A stretch of 64,000 nt of DNA, taken from Bacteroidota bacterium. GTDB lineage: Bacteria; Bacteroidota; Bacteroidia; Bacteroidales; Cfx3-03. Shown piece by piece: positions 1 through 8,825 of this stretch (position 1 is the stretch's first letter; the number at the start of each line of letters is the position of its first letter). The stretch is from the NCBI GenBank assembly GCA_013390605.1, contig JACAUB010000001.1:1056180-1120179 (forward strand). The letters are read 5' to 3'. The position numbers were made by a program, and so were the translations under genes. The notes under the pieces were generated by a model, which searched no databases, was not told where the DNA came from, and was given only the letters and a program-made list of their open reading frames with translations.

Positions 1-162
1 ATTACTTAGCTTCTCCCACTCTCTGTTCGATAGCGATTTATTCCATACAGCCTGGGGCTCAGGACGGGTCAGAATATAATTTCCAAATCGTTCAAGTTTT
101 TCAAATTCACCGGAATCAATTAGTTCATAATCGTTCCAGTTTTGTGGATGTAAAAGCTTCAT
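1..162 (-). CDS. Class I SAM-dependent rRNA methyltransferase, N-terminal part (cut by window edge)
   Basis: Only the first 54 codons are present; the gene runs off the left edge. The minus-strand ATG at 162 opens a frame beginning MKLLHPQNWNDYELID, followed by EKLERFGNYILTRPEPQAVW. From memory this matches the N-terminus of the RlmI-like cytosine methyltransferase family (Methyltrans_SAM) common in Bacteroidales, where a short RNA-binding segment precedes the SAM-binding domain. The catalytic part lies outside the window, so rRNA as the substrate is inferred from the family. It lies 19 bp downstream of the U32 peptidase gene on the same strand, so the two RNA-modification genes may be co-transcribed. 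Confidence 0.6.
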   Translation of the reverse strand, partial: MKLLHPQNWNDYELIDSGEFEKLERFGNYILTRPEPQAVWNKSLSNREWEKLSN

Positions 163-181
163 TCTTAAATAGTATTTGGTG

Positions 182-2071
182 TTAATAGATTAATTTCATG
201 ATACAGTTTTTGCAATCAAACGCTAGCCGGTATCTCCTTTTTGAGGTTACTAAAAAGAGTGGGCTTTTAAATTCTTGGTTTTGGTTCGCTTGTTGCTTAT
301 TTGGACAAAGGCCGAATGAATATTTTAAACAGTGATGAGTTGCCATCAATTGCTTATTTGTGAAATCGTCAATAAGTTCAAAGCCATCTTCAATCAGCTC
401 TACTCCATGTCGCTCATAAAACTTTGCGGCAAGTTTATTTACAACATTTCCGTTAAATGCAATTTGTTTTGCAGGGAAAGGTGTTGAAAGTGCTTCTAAT
501 GAATGACGATTATTATCTGCCGCTAAGTGTTGTTTTTGTTGATACTCTTTATAATGCGACAATCTATTTTGTGTTAATAAATCGGCAATATCTCTACGTA
601 GTTCGTTTAGTTTACTGATAGGAATAAAAGGAATGGCTTTTAGGTTTATCGAGATATTTGTGGGGTGATAGATTGTTTGTCCAAATTTATCCAGTTGATC
701 TTTGATCGTTTGAAGGGCCTTTGAACTATCTCGCGCTTCATCATATTGCTTTTCAAAGGAGAGAGACACTGAAATCCCTTCCACGTCAACGATTTTAAGC
801 TTATAACTGTTTGACTCTTCTGTTAGTAAAATCGTAATCTCAATTTTTCTGTTTGGCGTAATTGATTCAAGTTGTTGGGTAAACTCATGGTCATGATTTC
901 GATAAAGGAGTTGCCCTTTTTCAAGATCAGGTACGGTTAATGGAAATACCTTTTCTCCTTCAACCCGATTTACTTTTATCCCTTGAAGATTGCCTCTTTT
1001 ATCGAAGTAACAGAGTCCATCATTATTGTGAATCGGTTCGAGTGCTGAAATTGTAAAATATTGATTTCTTACAGTCTCTACATGCGCAACAGGCTTTCCT
1101 GTCGATTTTGGACTATCGAAGGCAGTGATATCTTTTGATCGATCGTGAAAAAAATAATCAGTATATCCACGATTAAATGTTTTCTCTAAATCAGGTATGA
1201 AGTTGAAATGTACTGTTCCTGATGATGCTTTTTGATAACCATCTAGTTGAAGAATTGCCTCGTCAATTTTTTTACGATAATGAGATGTTACATTTTTAAC
1301 GTAAGCAAGATCTTTTAAACGACCTTCAATTTTGAAGGAGGTTATGCCAGCCTTTATTAATTCAAGGATCTCAGCTGAGAGGTTCAAATCTTTTAATGAT
1401 AAAAGATGTTTGTTCTCAGCAATTAGTTTTCCTTCAGCGTCTTCTAGTGTGTAGGGGAGACGACAAGGTTGCGCACACTCTCCTCTGTTTGCACTTCGAC
1501 CTGAGGATGAATGGCTAAGATAACATTGTCCGCTATGGCTAACACATAATGCGCCATGAATGAAAGCTTCTAATTCAACCTGTGTATTTTCTCTGATTTT
1601 TATCATTTCAGATAGAGACAACTCCCGACCGAGGATTACTCTCGAGAAACCACTTTTCTCAAGAAATAATATTTTTTCAAGTGCCAGATTATCAGTTTGC
1701 GTACTGGCATGAATAGGGATCGGTGGAAGTATAGCCTCCATTAATGCCATATCCTGAATGATTAATGCATCGATACCTGAAGCATGAAGGTCGTAACATA
1801 ATTGTACCGCTTCAGTTATTTCCGAATCGAAAAGTAATGTATTAAAAGCTACATAGACTTTGGCATTATATAAATGAGCGTAATTGCATAATAATTCAAT
1901 ATCTTTCACCGAATTGCCAGCTGCTTGCCGGGCACCAAATCGGGGAGCTCCGATATAAACAGCATCTGCGCCACAACTTATAGCGGCCATTCCAGCTTCC
2001 ACGTTTTTTGCAGGAGCAAGAAGTTCAAGCCTTTTAATATCTGATGAGAACCTGACCTGGTTGTGATTCAT
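182..2071 (-). CDS. U32 family peptidase-like protein (RlhA/YhbU type)
   Basis: A 629-residue member of the U32 family. The N-terminal TIM-barrel begins with LELLAPAKNVEAGMAAISCGADAVYIG. The family signature near residues 168-203 includes EAFIHGALCVSHSGQC and RSANRGECAQPCR, with the conserved cysteines that in RlhA-type proteins are thought to bind an iron-sulfur cluster. A collagenase-like middle domain follows (KIEGRLKDLAYV). Although named peptidases, characterised relatives act in tRNA or 23S rRNA hydroxylation or in ubiquinone synthesis; the RNA role here is inferred. The C-terminus carries another cysteine group (HHCLKYSFGLCP and FDCKNC), which may bind a metal. The start at 2071 is the only ATG before the conserved domain. 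Confidence 0.85.
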   Translation of the reverse strand: MNHNQVRFSSDIKRLELLAPAKNVEAGMAAISCGADAVYIGAPRFGARQAAGNSVKDIELLCNYAHLYNAKVYVAFNTLLFDSEITEAVQLCYDLHASGIDALIIQDMALMEAILPPIPIHASTQTDNLALEKILFLEKSGFSRVILGRELSLSEMIKIRENTQVELEAFIHGALCVSHSGQCYLSHSSSGRSANRGECAQPCRLPYTLEDAEGKLIAENKHLLSLKDLNLSAEILELIKAGITSFKIEGRLKDLAYVKNVTSHYRKKIDEAILQLDGYQKASSGTVHFNFIPDLEKTFNRGYTDYFFHDRSKDITAFDSPKSTGKPVAHVETVRNQYFTISALEPIHNNDGLCYFDKRGNLQGIKVNRVEGEKVFPLTVPDLEKGQLLYRNHDHEFTQQLESITPNRKIEITILLTEESNSYKLKIVDVEGISVSLSFEKQYDEARDSSKALQTIKDQLDKFGQTIYHPTNISINLKAIPFIPISKLNELRRDIADLLTQNRLSHYKEYQQKQHLAADNNRHSLEALSTPFPAKQIAFNGNVVNKLAAKFYERHGVELIEDGFELIDDFTNKQLMATHHCLKYSFGLCPNKQQANQNQEFKSPLFLVTSKRRYRLAFDCKNCIMKLIY

Positions 2072-2272
2072 GATGTTAGATAAATGAATAAAAATAAGAT
2101 GTGATGATTAACTACAAAGACTCAAAATTGTTTTGGGCTTTAATAAATGAAATTGTTTCAACAATTTTATAGGAGTGAAATTTTTTTCATTTGAAGTTAT
2201 GATGATGAAAAAGAGCACAAAAGTAACTATAATTCAAAATTCATTCATATTCTCTGACTATATTTGTTGTTG

Positions 2273-2947
2273 ATGAAGATATTAATCATAGAAGACGAAC
2301 GGGTATTGGCCGAAAGTATAGAAACCTATCTTTCTGAAAGTGGATTTATTTGTCAGATTGCATCAACAGTATCAGATGCCCTTGCAAAAATTTCGTTTTA
2401 CGATTACGATTGTATCCTTCTTGATCTGATGCTGCCTGATGGTGATGGGTTTAAGGTACTTCGTGAATTAAAACAAAATGCAAAGCTTGATGGTGTCATT
2501 ATTATTTCTGCAAAAGACACACTTTCAACACGCATTGAAGGTCTTAATCTTGGGGCTGACGACTTTTTAGCAAAGCCATTTCATCTTTCTGAACTCTTGG
2601 CACGCGTTCATGCAGTTGTTCGTCGAAAGATGTTTAATGGTATTCCTGTGATTTCTTTCAATGAAATAGAAATAGATTTAAATGCAAAATCGGTACGGGT
2701 TAATCATAAAAACATTGATCTGACTCGCAAGGAATACGATTTATTGCTCTACCTTTTTGGAAACAGAAATAAGGTATTATCCAAAGCTGCCATTGCCGAA
2801 CACCTTTCGGGCGATATGGCCGATATGCTTGATAACCATGACTTTGTTTATGCGCACATGAAAAATCTTAAAAAAAAGCTAAACGAATATGGCAGCGCTG
2901 ATTATATAAAGACTTTGTATGGAGTGGGTTATAAATGGCAGGGATGA
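2273..2947 (+). CDS. OmpR/PhoB-family DNA-binding response regulator
   Basis: Two-component response regulator, 224 residues. The receiver domain starts MKILIIEDE, with the acidic pair at E7/D8, the phospho-acceptor Asp at residue 51 (LLDLMLPDGDGF) and the conserved Lys in DFLAKPFH. A winged-helix Trans_reg_C domain occupies about residues 130-224 (TRKEYDLLLYLF, KTLYGVGYKW). The frame is open from TTG codons at 2264, but the ATG at 2273 begins exactly at the family N-terminus and is preferred. A TATATTTG box at 2259-2266 sits only 6 bp before this ATG, so the mRNA may be nearly leaderless. It overlaps the histidine kinase by 4 bp (ATGA), indicating translational coupling. Confidence 0.93.
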   Translation: MKILIIEDERVLAESIETYLSESGFICQIASTVSDALAKISFYDYDCILLDLMLPDGDGFKVLRELKQNAKLDGVIIISAKDTLSTRIEGLNLGADDFLAKPFHLSELLARVHAVVRRKMFNGIPVISFNEIEIDLNAKSVRVNHKNIDLTRKEYDLLLYLFGNRNKVLSKAAIAEHLSGDMADMLDNHDFVYAHMKNLKKKLNEYGSADYIKTLYGVGYKWQG

Positions 2948-4221
2948 CAAATAAATTATTAAATAAAACCCTTCGATATTATATCGTTTTTGCACTGGCT
3001 GTATTGATTGTGAGTGCTCCCATGTTTTATTTCACTACAGAGTGGATGTATTCGGGAGATACAAAGGAAACGCTTAGATTGAGTAAAAGAGAATTCTTCA
3101 AGTATTCATTATCTCATCTTAAAAAATCTGACGTTGAGATCTGGAATTCTATGAACTGGAATATTAAGATTATCAATGCACAATCAGAAATAAAGCATGA
3201 TACAATCTTTAATCAGATGATTTTAGATACGTTAGAACATGAAGAACAACCCTATCGTGTTTTGATGACTCCTATTGTGATTGAAAATAAGCCCTATTCT
3301 TTATTAGTTCGTATGAATACGATAGAATCTGAAGATCTGGTAAAAAGTATAGCATGGGTGTTTCTGGGGATTATTCTGCTATTATTTGTTGGCTTATATT
3401 TTATTACACGTTATCTATCTATTAAACTCTGGAAGCCTTTTTATGATTCGCTTGCTCAAATAGAGCAATTTGAAATTAACAAAAATAGACAACCACAATG
3501 GCTTGAAACCAATATTAAAGAATTTTCCAGATTGAATCAATCCGTCAATAAACTAATTGAACGTAATATTGCCATATATAATAGTCAAACAGAGTTTATT
3601 GAAAATGCAGCTCACGAACTTCAAACGCCATTAGCAGTATTCCAGGCAAAATTAGATACATTGCTACAGACTGGTAATATTACATTGGCTCAAGCTGATA
3701 TCATCGCATTTTTAAATCAATCGGTTACCCGGTTGAGTAGACTAAATAAAAATCTACTGCTTCTTTCTAAACTTGATCACAATCATTATGCGGAAAATGA
3801 GATTTTGTCTGTGACTGAAATACTAAAGAAACAAATTGATTTTTTTTCTCTTCAAGCGGAAGCAAAAGAGATAAAATTTACTTCATCTATAGATAGTCAA
3901 CTTACAGTTTCTGCAAATAGTTCACTTATTGAAGTTTTAATTAGTAATTTATTATTAAATGCAGTTCGACATACGGAGCACATTGGAGTGATAGATATTA
4001 CTATGATAGGAAGCAGGCTGATATTATCTAATACAAGTAGAGGAGATGCTCTTGATGAGTCAAAAATATATAGTCGGTTTTCAAAAATAAATCCTTCATC
4101 ACAAGGTAGCGGATTGGGATTAGCAATAGTTAAAAAAATTGTTGATCACTATAATTGGAAATTGATATATCGATGGGAAAATAATCTTCATCTTTTTGAA
4201 GTGATTTTTGATGTTCAATAA
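2944..4221 (+). CDS. Two-component sensor histidine kinase
   Basis: Membrane sensor kinase of about 425 residues, partner of the preceding regulator. There are two transmembrane helices (about residues 10-32 and 135-157) around a roughly 100-residue periplasmic sensor with no recognised domain. The HisKA domain has the phospho-acceptor His in AAHELQTPL. The HATPase domain shows the N-box (LISNLLLNAVRHTE) and the G2 box GSGLGLAIVKKI; the usual DxGxG G1 box is eroded to an SNTSRGD-like stretch, as in several short Bacteroidetes kinases. The start at 2944 is chosen because it forms the ATGA overlap with the regulator stop; an in-frame ATG at 2935 would add three residues. The PepSY-like protein follows 52 bp downstream. 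Confidence 0.9.
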   Translation: MTNKLLNKTLRYYIVFALAVLIVSAPMFYFTTEWMYSGDTKETLRLSKREFFKYSLSHLKKSDVEIWNSMNWNIKIINAQSEIKHDTIFNQMILDTLEHEEQPYRVLMTPIVIENKPYSLLVRMNTIESEDLVKSIAWVFLGIILLLFVGLYFITRYLSIKLWKPFYDSLAQIEQFEINKNRQPQWLETNIKEFSRLNQSVNKLIERNIAIYNSQTEFIENAAHELQTPLAVFQAKLDTLLQTGNITLAQADIIAFLNQSVTRLSRLNKNLLLLSKLDHNHYAENEILSVTEILKKQIDFFSLQAEAKEIKFTSSIDSQLTVSANSSLIEVLISNLLLNAVRHTEHIGVIDITMIGSRLILSNTSRGDALDESKIYSRFSKINPSSQGSGLGLAIVKKIVDHYNWKLIYRWENNLHLFEVIFDVQ

Positions 4222-4273
4222 AAATTCTAAATTGAGTTTTAATTTTGATCTATTACTTTAAATAAAAAGCAAA

Positions 4274-4729
4274 ATGAAAAGATTATTTTTGATTATGCTT
4301 ATAGGTCTGTTTGGCCTATCTGTAATAGCTCAAAAGGCTAAAAAAGAAGAAAAAGGAAATGTGAAAGTTCCAGCAGCAGTCAGTACAGCTTTTCAAAAAG
4401 ATTATCCTTCTGTAAAAAAAGCAAGTTGGGGTCTTGAGAAAAACGATTTTGAAGCAGAGTTTAAATTAAATGGAGTTGAAACTTCAGCTAATTATGACAA
4501 AACAGGTAAACGACTAGAAGTTGAAACTGCTTTAAAAACAAAGGATCTTCCAAAAGCCGTTTTAGATTATGTTGTTAAAAATTTCCCCAAACACAAAATT
4601 ACTGAAGCTGCCAAAACCATCGACAGCAAGAACAAAGTGACGTATGAGGCTGAGATTACCTTAAAAGGTAAATCAAGTGACTTGATTTTTGATGCCAATG
4701 GCAACCTTCTAATTAAAGGAAAAAACTAA
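4274..4729 (+). CDS. Secreted PepSY-like domain protein
   Basis: A 151-residue protein with a signal peptide (MKRLFLIMLIGLFGLSVIAQ, cleavage after AQ near residue 20). The mature part holds two PepSY_like repeats of about 60 residues: VPAAVSTAFQKDYPSVKKASW…DFEAEF and LPKAVLDYVVKNFPKHKI…YEAEI. Such DUF2874/PepSY_like proteins are abundant in Bacteroidetes periplasms and often sit beside two-component genes; a regulatory or inhibitory binding role is suggested for the family but not shown. Its position right after the kinase, before a strong terminator, implies the same operon or a regulon target. No catalytic motif is visible. Confidence 0.75.
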   Translation: MKRLFLIMLIGLFGLSVIAQKAKKEEKGNVKVPAAVSTAFQKDYPSVKKASWGLEKNDFEAEFKLNGVETSANYDKTGKRLEVETALKTKDLPKAVLDYVVKNFPKHKITEAAKTIDSKNKVTYEAEITLKGKSSDLIFDANGNLLIKGKN

Positions 4730-4751
4730 CTGAACTGAATTAACTTATTAT

Positions 4752-4796
4752 ATGAGTCTGGTAAATTGCTTAGATTTATCAGGCTCATGTGTTTTA
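4752..4796 (+). terminator. Rho-independent terminator after the PepSY-like gene
   Basis: Arms 4752-4766 and 4774-4788 form a 15-bp stem with two G-T wobbles and a 7-base loop, followed by a T-rich tail (GTTTTAT). It ends the regulator/kinase/PepSY operon. Confidence 0.7.
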
Positions 4797-5087
4797 TAAT
4801 CATTAGATAAACTTGTACTAGATCTGTTTTTTCATCCCATTTGTAATCGTCATTCTGGCGAAAGGTATCATTCTGAACTGAGAGAGGAATCTTCTAAAAA
4901 AGAATAGTCGTATTAAAAACGGACTTTTTCCTAAAGTCGAAATAATGGAGGCATTAAAGGTTGGGTTTATAACTTCTCTTACTTCATTTTATGGATTTAT
5001 ATCTTTTGTAATAGTGCCAGATGGGTCAGAAATGAATTATTAATATCTTTACAACAATATAAAACAACTTAAGAAAAAGAAAAACAG
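4797..5087. other. Intergenic stretch with a degenerate CATTCTG repeat
   Basis: No coding frame of note. It holds the degenerate CATTCTG-type repeat at 4849-4895; the rest is AT-rich. The ATG at 5088 is preceded by an A-rich leader (AAGAAAAAGAAAAACAG) without a clear Shine-Dalgarno, as usual in this phylum. Confidence 0.4.
4849..4895 (+). repeat. Degenerate GTCATTCTG…GAATCTTCT dispersed repeat
   Basis: Two adjacent CATTCTG blocks (GTCATTCTGGCGAAAGG, then ATCATTCTGAACTGAGAGAG followed by GAATCTTCT) resemble the intergenic repeat of the type GTCATTCTGAGCGAAG…GAATCT seen in many bacterial genomes. The recognition is from memory and only one locus occurs in this window. Confidence 0.4.
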
Positions 5088-5309
5088 ATGTTGCAAAAAG
5101 GTGAGCATATTGAAGGGGTACCAGTGGAACTTGAAACATTGCTTGATACGGATAAAGAAGCTAAAGACTTTTTTGATAGCTTATCAAAGTCATATAAACG
5201 TGGATATTGCGACTGGGTTGGGTCTGCTAAGCAAGAAGCGACACGTCAGACAAGAGCGGAGAAAGCTTTGATTATGTTGAAAAATGGTCAGAAAACATTG
5301 AAAACTTAA
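5088..5309 (+). CDS. YdeI/OmpD-associated family C-terminal domain protein, 73 aa
   Basis: Small cytoplasmic protein. The core FFDSLSKSYKRGYCDWVGSA with QTRAEKALIMLKNGQK is the C-terminal YdeI/OmdA helical domain, which in most family members follows a longer N-terminal domain. Here it stands alone, and no upstream frame continues it. Family members are linked to bacteriocin or peptide resistance in enterics, but nothing shows that role here. The start at 5088 is the only plausible ATG. It is flanked by intergenic DNA on both sides, so it is probably monocistronic. Confidence 0.65.
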   Translation: MLQKGEHIEGVPVELETLLDTDKEAKDFFDSLSKSYKRGYCDWVGSAKQEATRQTRAEKALIMLKNGQKTLKT

Positions 5310-5506
5310 GTTTGAGAAAGACAATATAAATTGAGCTGTTGTTTATTGATCACGAAAGTAAAAAGATGCCTTTATAGCTATTGGGTATTATACGCTCTTT
5401 TGTTAGCGATTTAATAGTACTCTTAATCTATTCATTCGGTTTTTGAAAAGCTTTGAGTGATTGCTTTGAAACATCTTGTATTTTTGTATCGGTTTAATGA
5501 TACAAA

Positions 5507-6307
5507 ATGGCAGAAAGAATTACAAGTCTTCAAAATCCACGAATTAAGCAGGTGGTACTACTTCAACAGAAGTCGAAAGAAAGAAAAAAACTAAACTTGA
5601 TTATTGTTGAAGGTAGTCGCGAAATCCGTTGGGCTATTGAAGCTGATATAGAACCGGTCTCTTTATTTTATTGTGGCGATCTTTTAAATAGTGAAAGTCG
5701 TGAAGTACTTTCAATGATAAAGAATGATCAATTAATAGAAGTTAGTAACGAAGTGTTTTCCAAAATAGCCTATCGAGAAGGATCAGATGGATTAATCTTA
5801 ATGGCTTCGGCTATTCATAAAACATTGGCAGATATAAAACTTTCAGCATCGCCATTGGTAATTATTTTAGAAGGGGTGGAGAAGCCGGGAAACCTTGGTG
5901 CTATCCTTAGAACAGCCGATGCATCAAGGGCTGATGTTGTCATCGTTTGTGATCCATTAACTGATATTTATAATCCTAATGTTATTCGCTCGAGTATAGG
6001 GTGCGTTTTTACAAAACAAGTGGTTTCATGTTCAACTGAACAGGCATTAGAATGGCTTAAAAAGAATCATATTAAATCTATTGCAGCTGCTTTAACTGCA
6101 ACGGAGAATTATCATAAGATTGACATGACGGTACCCTGTGCTATTGTGATGGGTACTGAGGCTGATGGTTTAACGAAAAAGTGGTTAGATTCAGTAGACC
6201 AATCCGTTATCATTCCAATGCTGGGAAAACATGATTCTCTGAATGTTGCTACTGCTACAGCAATCATTGCATTTGAGGCATTGCGACAACGAGATTTTTA
6301 TGCTTAA
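5507..6307 (+). CDS. TrmH/SpoU family RNA methyltransferase
   Basis: A 266-residue SPOUT-fold enzyme that 2'-O-methylates rRNA or tRNA using SAM. An N-terminal substrate-binding domain (about residues 1-95, ITSLQNPRIKQV) precedes the SpoU domain. All three SpoU motifs are visible: EKPGNLGAILRTADA with the catalytic Asn/Arg, the VMGTEADGL SAM loop, and IPMLGKHDSLNVATA forming the trefoil knot. The substrate RNA cannot be told from sequence. A TATTTTTG box at 5479-5486 is a probable -7 promoter element 20 bp before the ATG. Its stop codon overlaps the convergent porin gene by 4 bp. Confidence 0.92.
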   Translation: MAERITSLQNPRIKQVVLLQQKSKERKKLNLIIVEGSREIRWAIEADIEPVSLFYCGDLLNSESREVLSMIKNDQLIEVSNEVFSKIAYREGSDGLILMASAIHKTLADIKLSASPLVIILEGVEKPGNLGAILRTADASRADVVIVCDPLTDIYNPNVIRSSIGCVFTKQVVSCSTEQALEWLKKNHIKSIAAALTATENYHKIDMTVPCAIVMGTEADGLTKKWLDSVDQSVIIPMLGKHDSLNVATATAIIAFEALRQRDFYA

Positions 6308-8241
6308 TCGAAGAAAATCCAAGAGAATCCAAATTTAAAGGCTGCATCATTTTGTGGATAACCAGGAACAAAATAATACTTGTATTTCATCATTCCGGCA
6401 TTGACATGCTGATATTTAACAAATATACGGGTTCGTTTAACTTTTAAATTAGCAAATACATCCATATAAGGATAGTCGCCAACCGTAATGTTGTCTTGAA
6501 GTCTGTACATACCTAGCGCCGGGTTATAAGCGTTTCCTTTGTATGATGAGGTGTAGAGCATGTCAACTCCTGTTTCGACAGATATCGCCTTTCTAAATAG
6601 ATCTTCGCGGTATGAAAGCGTTGAGTTAAGAATCGTCTGGGGCAATCTGATATAATTTGTGCCTGCTATGTTTTGCCAATTAAAAACATTTCTAAATGTA
6701 AATTTTCCAAGGTGAAGACTATAATCGGCACTTATTTGAAGAATATTAGCTGTTTGATCACTTTGTTTGGCAATACTTGCTGTATCGAGATATACGAAAT
6801 CACTTAAATTGCAGAAATTAGCTGAGACAAGGAGTCCAAATATTTCAGCTTTTGCCTTTAATCCTGAAGTCTTTATTTTCGTTAATGAATTATTCCATGT
6901 GTAACGATTTGAATTAAAATAATGATAGAAATATCCAGGTTCGGTTTCATTTCTATACATTTCTGCTTCAAAAATAATTTGTCTGCGAGGCCTTTGGCCA
7001 AAATGAGTGCGTATTCCTCCTAGGTAATGATAGTCTTTGTCGTTGTATCCTCCAGTCGTAAGACTAAATTTTCCGAATGCTTCAATATTTTTACCTGCAT
7101 TCATACTAAATTGTCCAAATGGAGTAGTCTGATTAAAAATATATCCTTTTTTTAATATACCTACATTAACCAACTCATAATTTACTCCAAACTTTAACGT
7201 AAGTACCTGTAAACTGCTATCTCGTTGATTTGTCCAATAGAATGTATTGTTAACGCGTGAATATTGAATAGAATCGGTAGGTAATGGTTGATCTACCTTT
7301 AACGTTGGATAAAGTTTACTCACTCGGGTTGTATCAATGTATTTGTCAGTTCTAATATCATACTGAAAAATATGTCCCAGCGTTCCTGCATTAAAGGTAT
7401 TAATAACCATATCCCAAAAAGAGGTACCTGGACGGGCTGCTTTTAATTTACCCATGTAAAAGGTATGATGAATATATGCACCAGTTTGATGGATATAATT
7501 ACGAGCATCAGTTAAATTGGTTTGGATCAGCGTTCGGTTTGGTTCCTTATTTTCAGAGAAAATAGATAAATCTGCTAACCCACCATTCTCTTGGATTTTA
7601 AGATAGTTATTTGTGAAATTTATTTTTCCTTGATAACGGATGTCAGGGCGTGTAAAATTAAGTGAAATACCCAGCGAATACTCATTGGTACCCTCTTTAT
7701 CATAGATTCCAACAGAATTTGTTAAATTATAGTCAACACTTAAATATAGGCCCTTACGAAGAGATTGGCTATGAATAACTCTAAATAACTGTTCTTTTCC
7801 TTTTCCAGAGACATAATTTAAAACCGTATAGGGACGTTTAGGAACATAATAAATTAGATTAGCGGGTGAAAAAAGAAATGGATCGAGGGAATGACGACCA
7901 AAGTCGAATCCATTAGGTGATGCCGTATTATATAATAACGGATATGAAGCTTGTCCAATGTTGCCTTGTGATGCCATTGGATTGTTAGGTTGTAATATAG
8001 GGTTATAATATTGAAATCGTTCGATAAGCGTATCAATTTTATAATATGTAGTGGTTTTTAATGAATCAATCTTGTCCAGCGAATATAAAACCTGTAAAGA
8101 GTCTTTGTCTATAACAGCTGGTTTTGCCTGTTTGCGTGAAGCAGATTGAACCGTTTGTACCTTACTGTCTTTATTTTGAGCAGAAACTAAAGTTGAAATA
8201 GCTATAAAAGCTATCATCAGATAATTCTTGATGAATGCCAT
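6304..8241 (-). CDS. Putative porin, outer-membrane beta-barrel protein
   Basis: About 645 residues with a signal peptide ending in STLVSAQ, a Lys/Ser-rich linker, and a long stretch of alternating aromatic/polar strands ending FGFSWIFFD, a C-terminal aromatic signature of barrel proteins. It resembles the Bacteroidetes putative porin family (PF14121), which carries sugar-like ligands or solutes across the outer membrane; substrate unknown. An ATG at 8259 gives six extra residues, but a TAATTTTG box on this strand (8265-8272) would place the transcript start at about 8258, favouring the ATG at 8241. The IS element inserted about 440 bp upstream leaves this promoter intact. Confidence 0.75.
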   Translation of the reverse strand: MAFIKNYLMIAFIAISTLVSAQNKDSKVQTVQSASRKQAKPAVIDKDSLQVLYSLDKIDSLKTTTYYKIDTLIERFQYYNPILQPNNPMASQGNIGQASYPLLYNTASPNGFDFGRHSLDPFLFSPANLIYYVPKRPYTVLNYVSGKGKEQLFRVIHSQSLRKGLYLSVDYNLTNSVGIYDKEGTNEYSLGISLNFTRPDIRYQGKINFTNNYLKIQENGGLADLSIFSENKEPNRTLIQTNLTDARNYIHQTGAYIHHTFYMGKLKAARPGTSFWDMVINTFNAGTLGHIFQYDIRTDKYIDTTRVSKLYPTLKVDQPLPTDSIQYSRVNNTFYWTNQRDSSLQVLTLKFGVNYELVNVGILKKGYIFNQTTPFGQFSMNAGKNIEAFGKFSLTTGGYNDKDYHYLGGIRTHFGQRPRRQIIFEAEMYRNETEPGYFYHYFNSNRYTWNNSLTKIKTSGLKAKAEIFGLLVSANFCNLSDFVYLDTASIAKQSDQTANILQISADYSLHLGKFTFRNVFNWQNIAGTNYIRLPQTILNSTLSYREDLFRKAISVETGVDMLYTSSYKGNAYNPALGMYRLQDNITVGDYPYMDVFANLKVKRTRIFVKYQHVNAGMMKYKYYFVPGYPQNDAAFKFGFSWIFFD

Positions 8242-8272
8242 TGAAATGATTTTATGCATGGGTGCAAAATTA

Positions 8273-8701
8273 CAGAGTTTATTCCATATTTTGAGGCTTT
8301 AGCTCCATTTTCAGCATATTAATACAATAATCGTTTATATCACTAATTATGCCGTTTATTGAATTATTTATCTACTCAGTACTTGTAAATTGGAAAATAA
8401 ATATAACCTGACACTTTTACAGTCATTTCTATTGTTTTTAAGTTTCTAACAAAATACTTTTACTTCGTAGTCAATCTTTATGAGAGGTTATTATTCTTTT
8501 TTTAATGTTATTAGTAAATAAATTATACGTTTATAATATCATTCTTTTACATTGATCTGACGATTATAGGATAATATCTCTTCAATCAAAAAATAGAACT
8601 TCTGTTTTCCTTTTCTAATTCTAAACAAAGCCTAATACATCATTGGGACTTGATTAGGGTTAGATTAGGATATGATTAGAGTCAGATTAGGATTAGATTG
8701 T
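8273..8701. other. AT-rich intergenic stretch between porin gene and IS element
   Basis: No gene seen. It contains the porin promoter at its left end and a phased GATTAG array at its right end, directly against the insertion sequence. Confidence 0.5.
8652..8696 (+). repeat. Five GATTAG hexamers, four with exact 11-bp period
   Basis: GATTAG starts at 8652, 8663, 8674, 8685 (11-bp steps) and 8691 (6 bp later). The 5-bp spacers differ (GGTTA, GATAT, AGTCA), so only the hexamer is conserved. Spacing near one helical turn would put all copies on one DNA face, as in multi-site operators. The array ends 5 bp before the left end of the IS. Confidence 0.8.
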
Positions 8702-8725
8702 TGTCACGTCCTAAATAAAGTTGAC
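8702..8725 (+). repeat. IS terminal inverted repeat, left end
   Basis: 24 bp beginning TGTCACGTCCTAA and ending GTTGAC; pairs with 10127-10150 at 17 of 24 positions. Confidence 0.85.
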
Positions 8726-8825
8726 TATTTTCTTTTTATAATCCTGATAAAAGTTTACTAATGTAACTTTAGTCGGGTAGTGAAGAGCCTGAAGATAAGT
8801 TCTACTAATACAAAAATAAGCATTT

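Noticed and set aside
8652..8696. GATTAG array considered as CRISPR or plasmid iterons
   Set aside because: Units are only 6 bp with 5-bp spacers, and no replication gene is adjacent.
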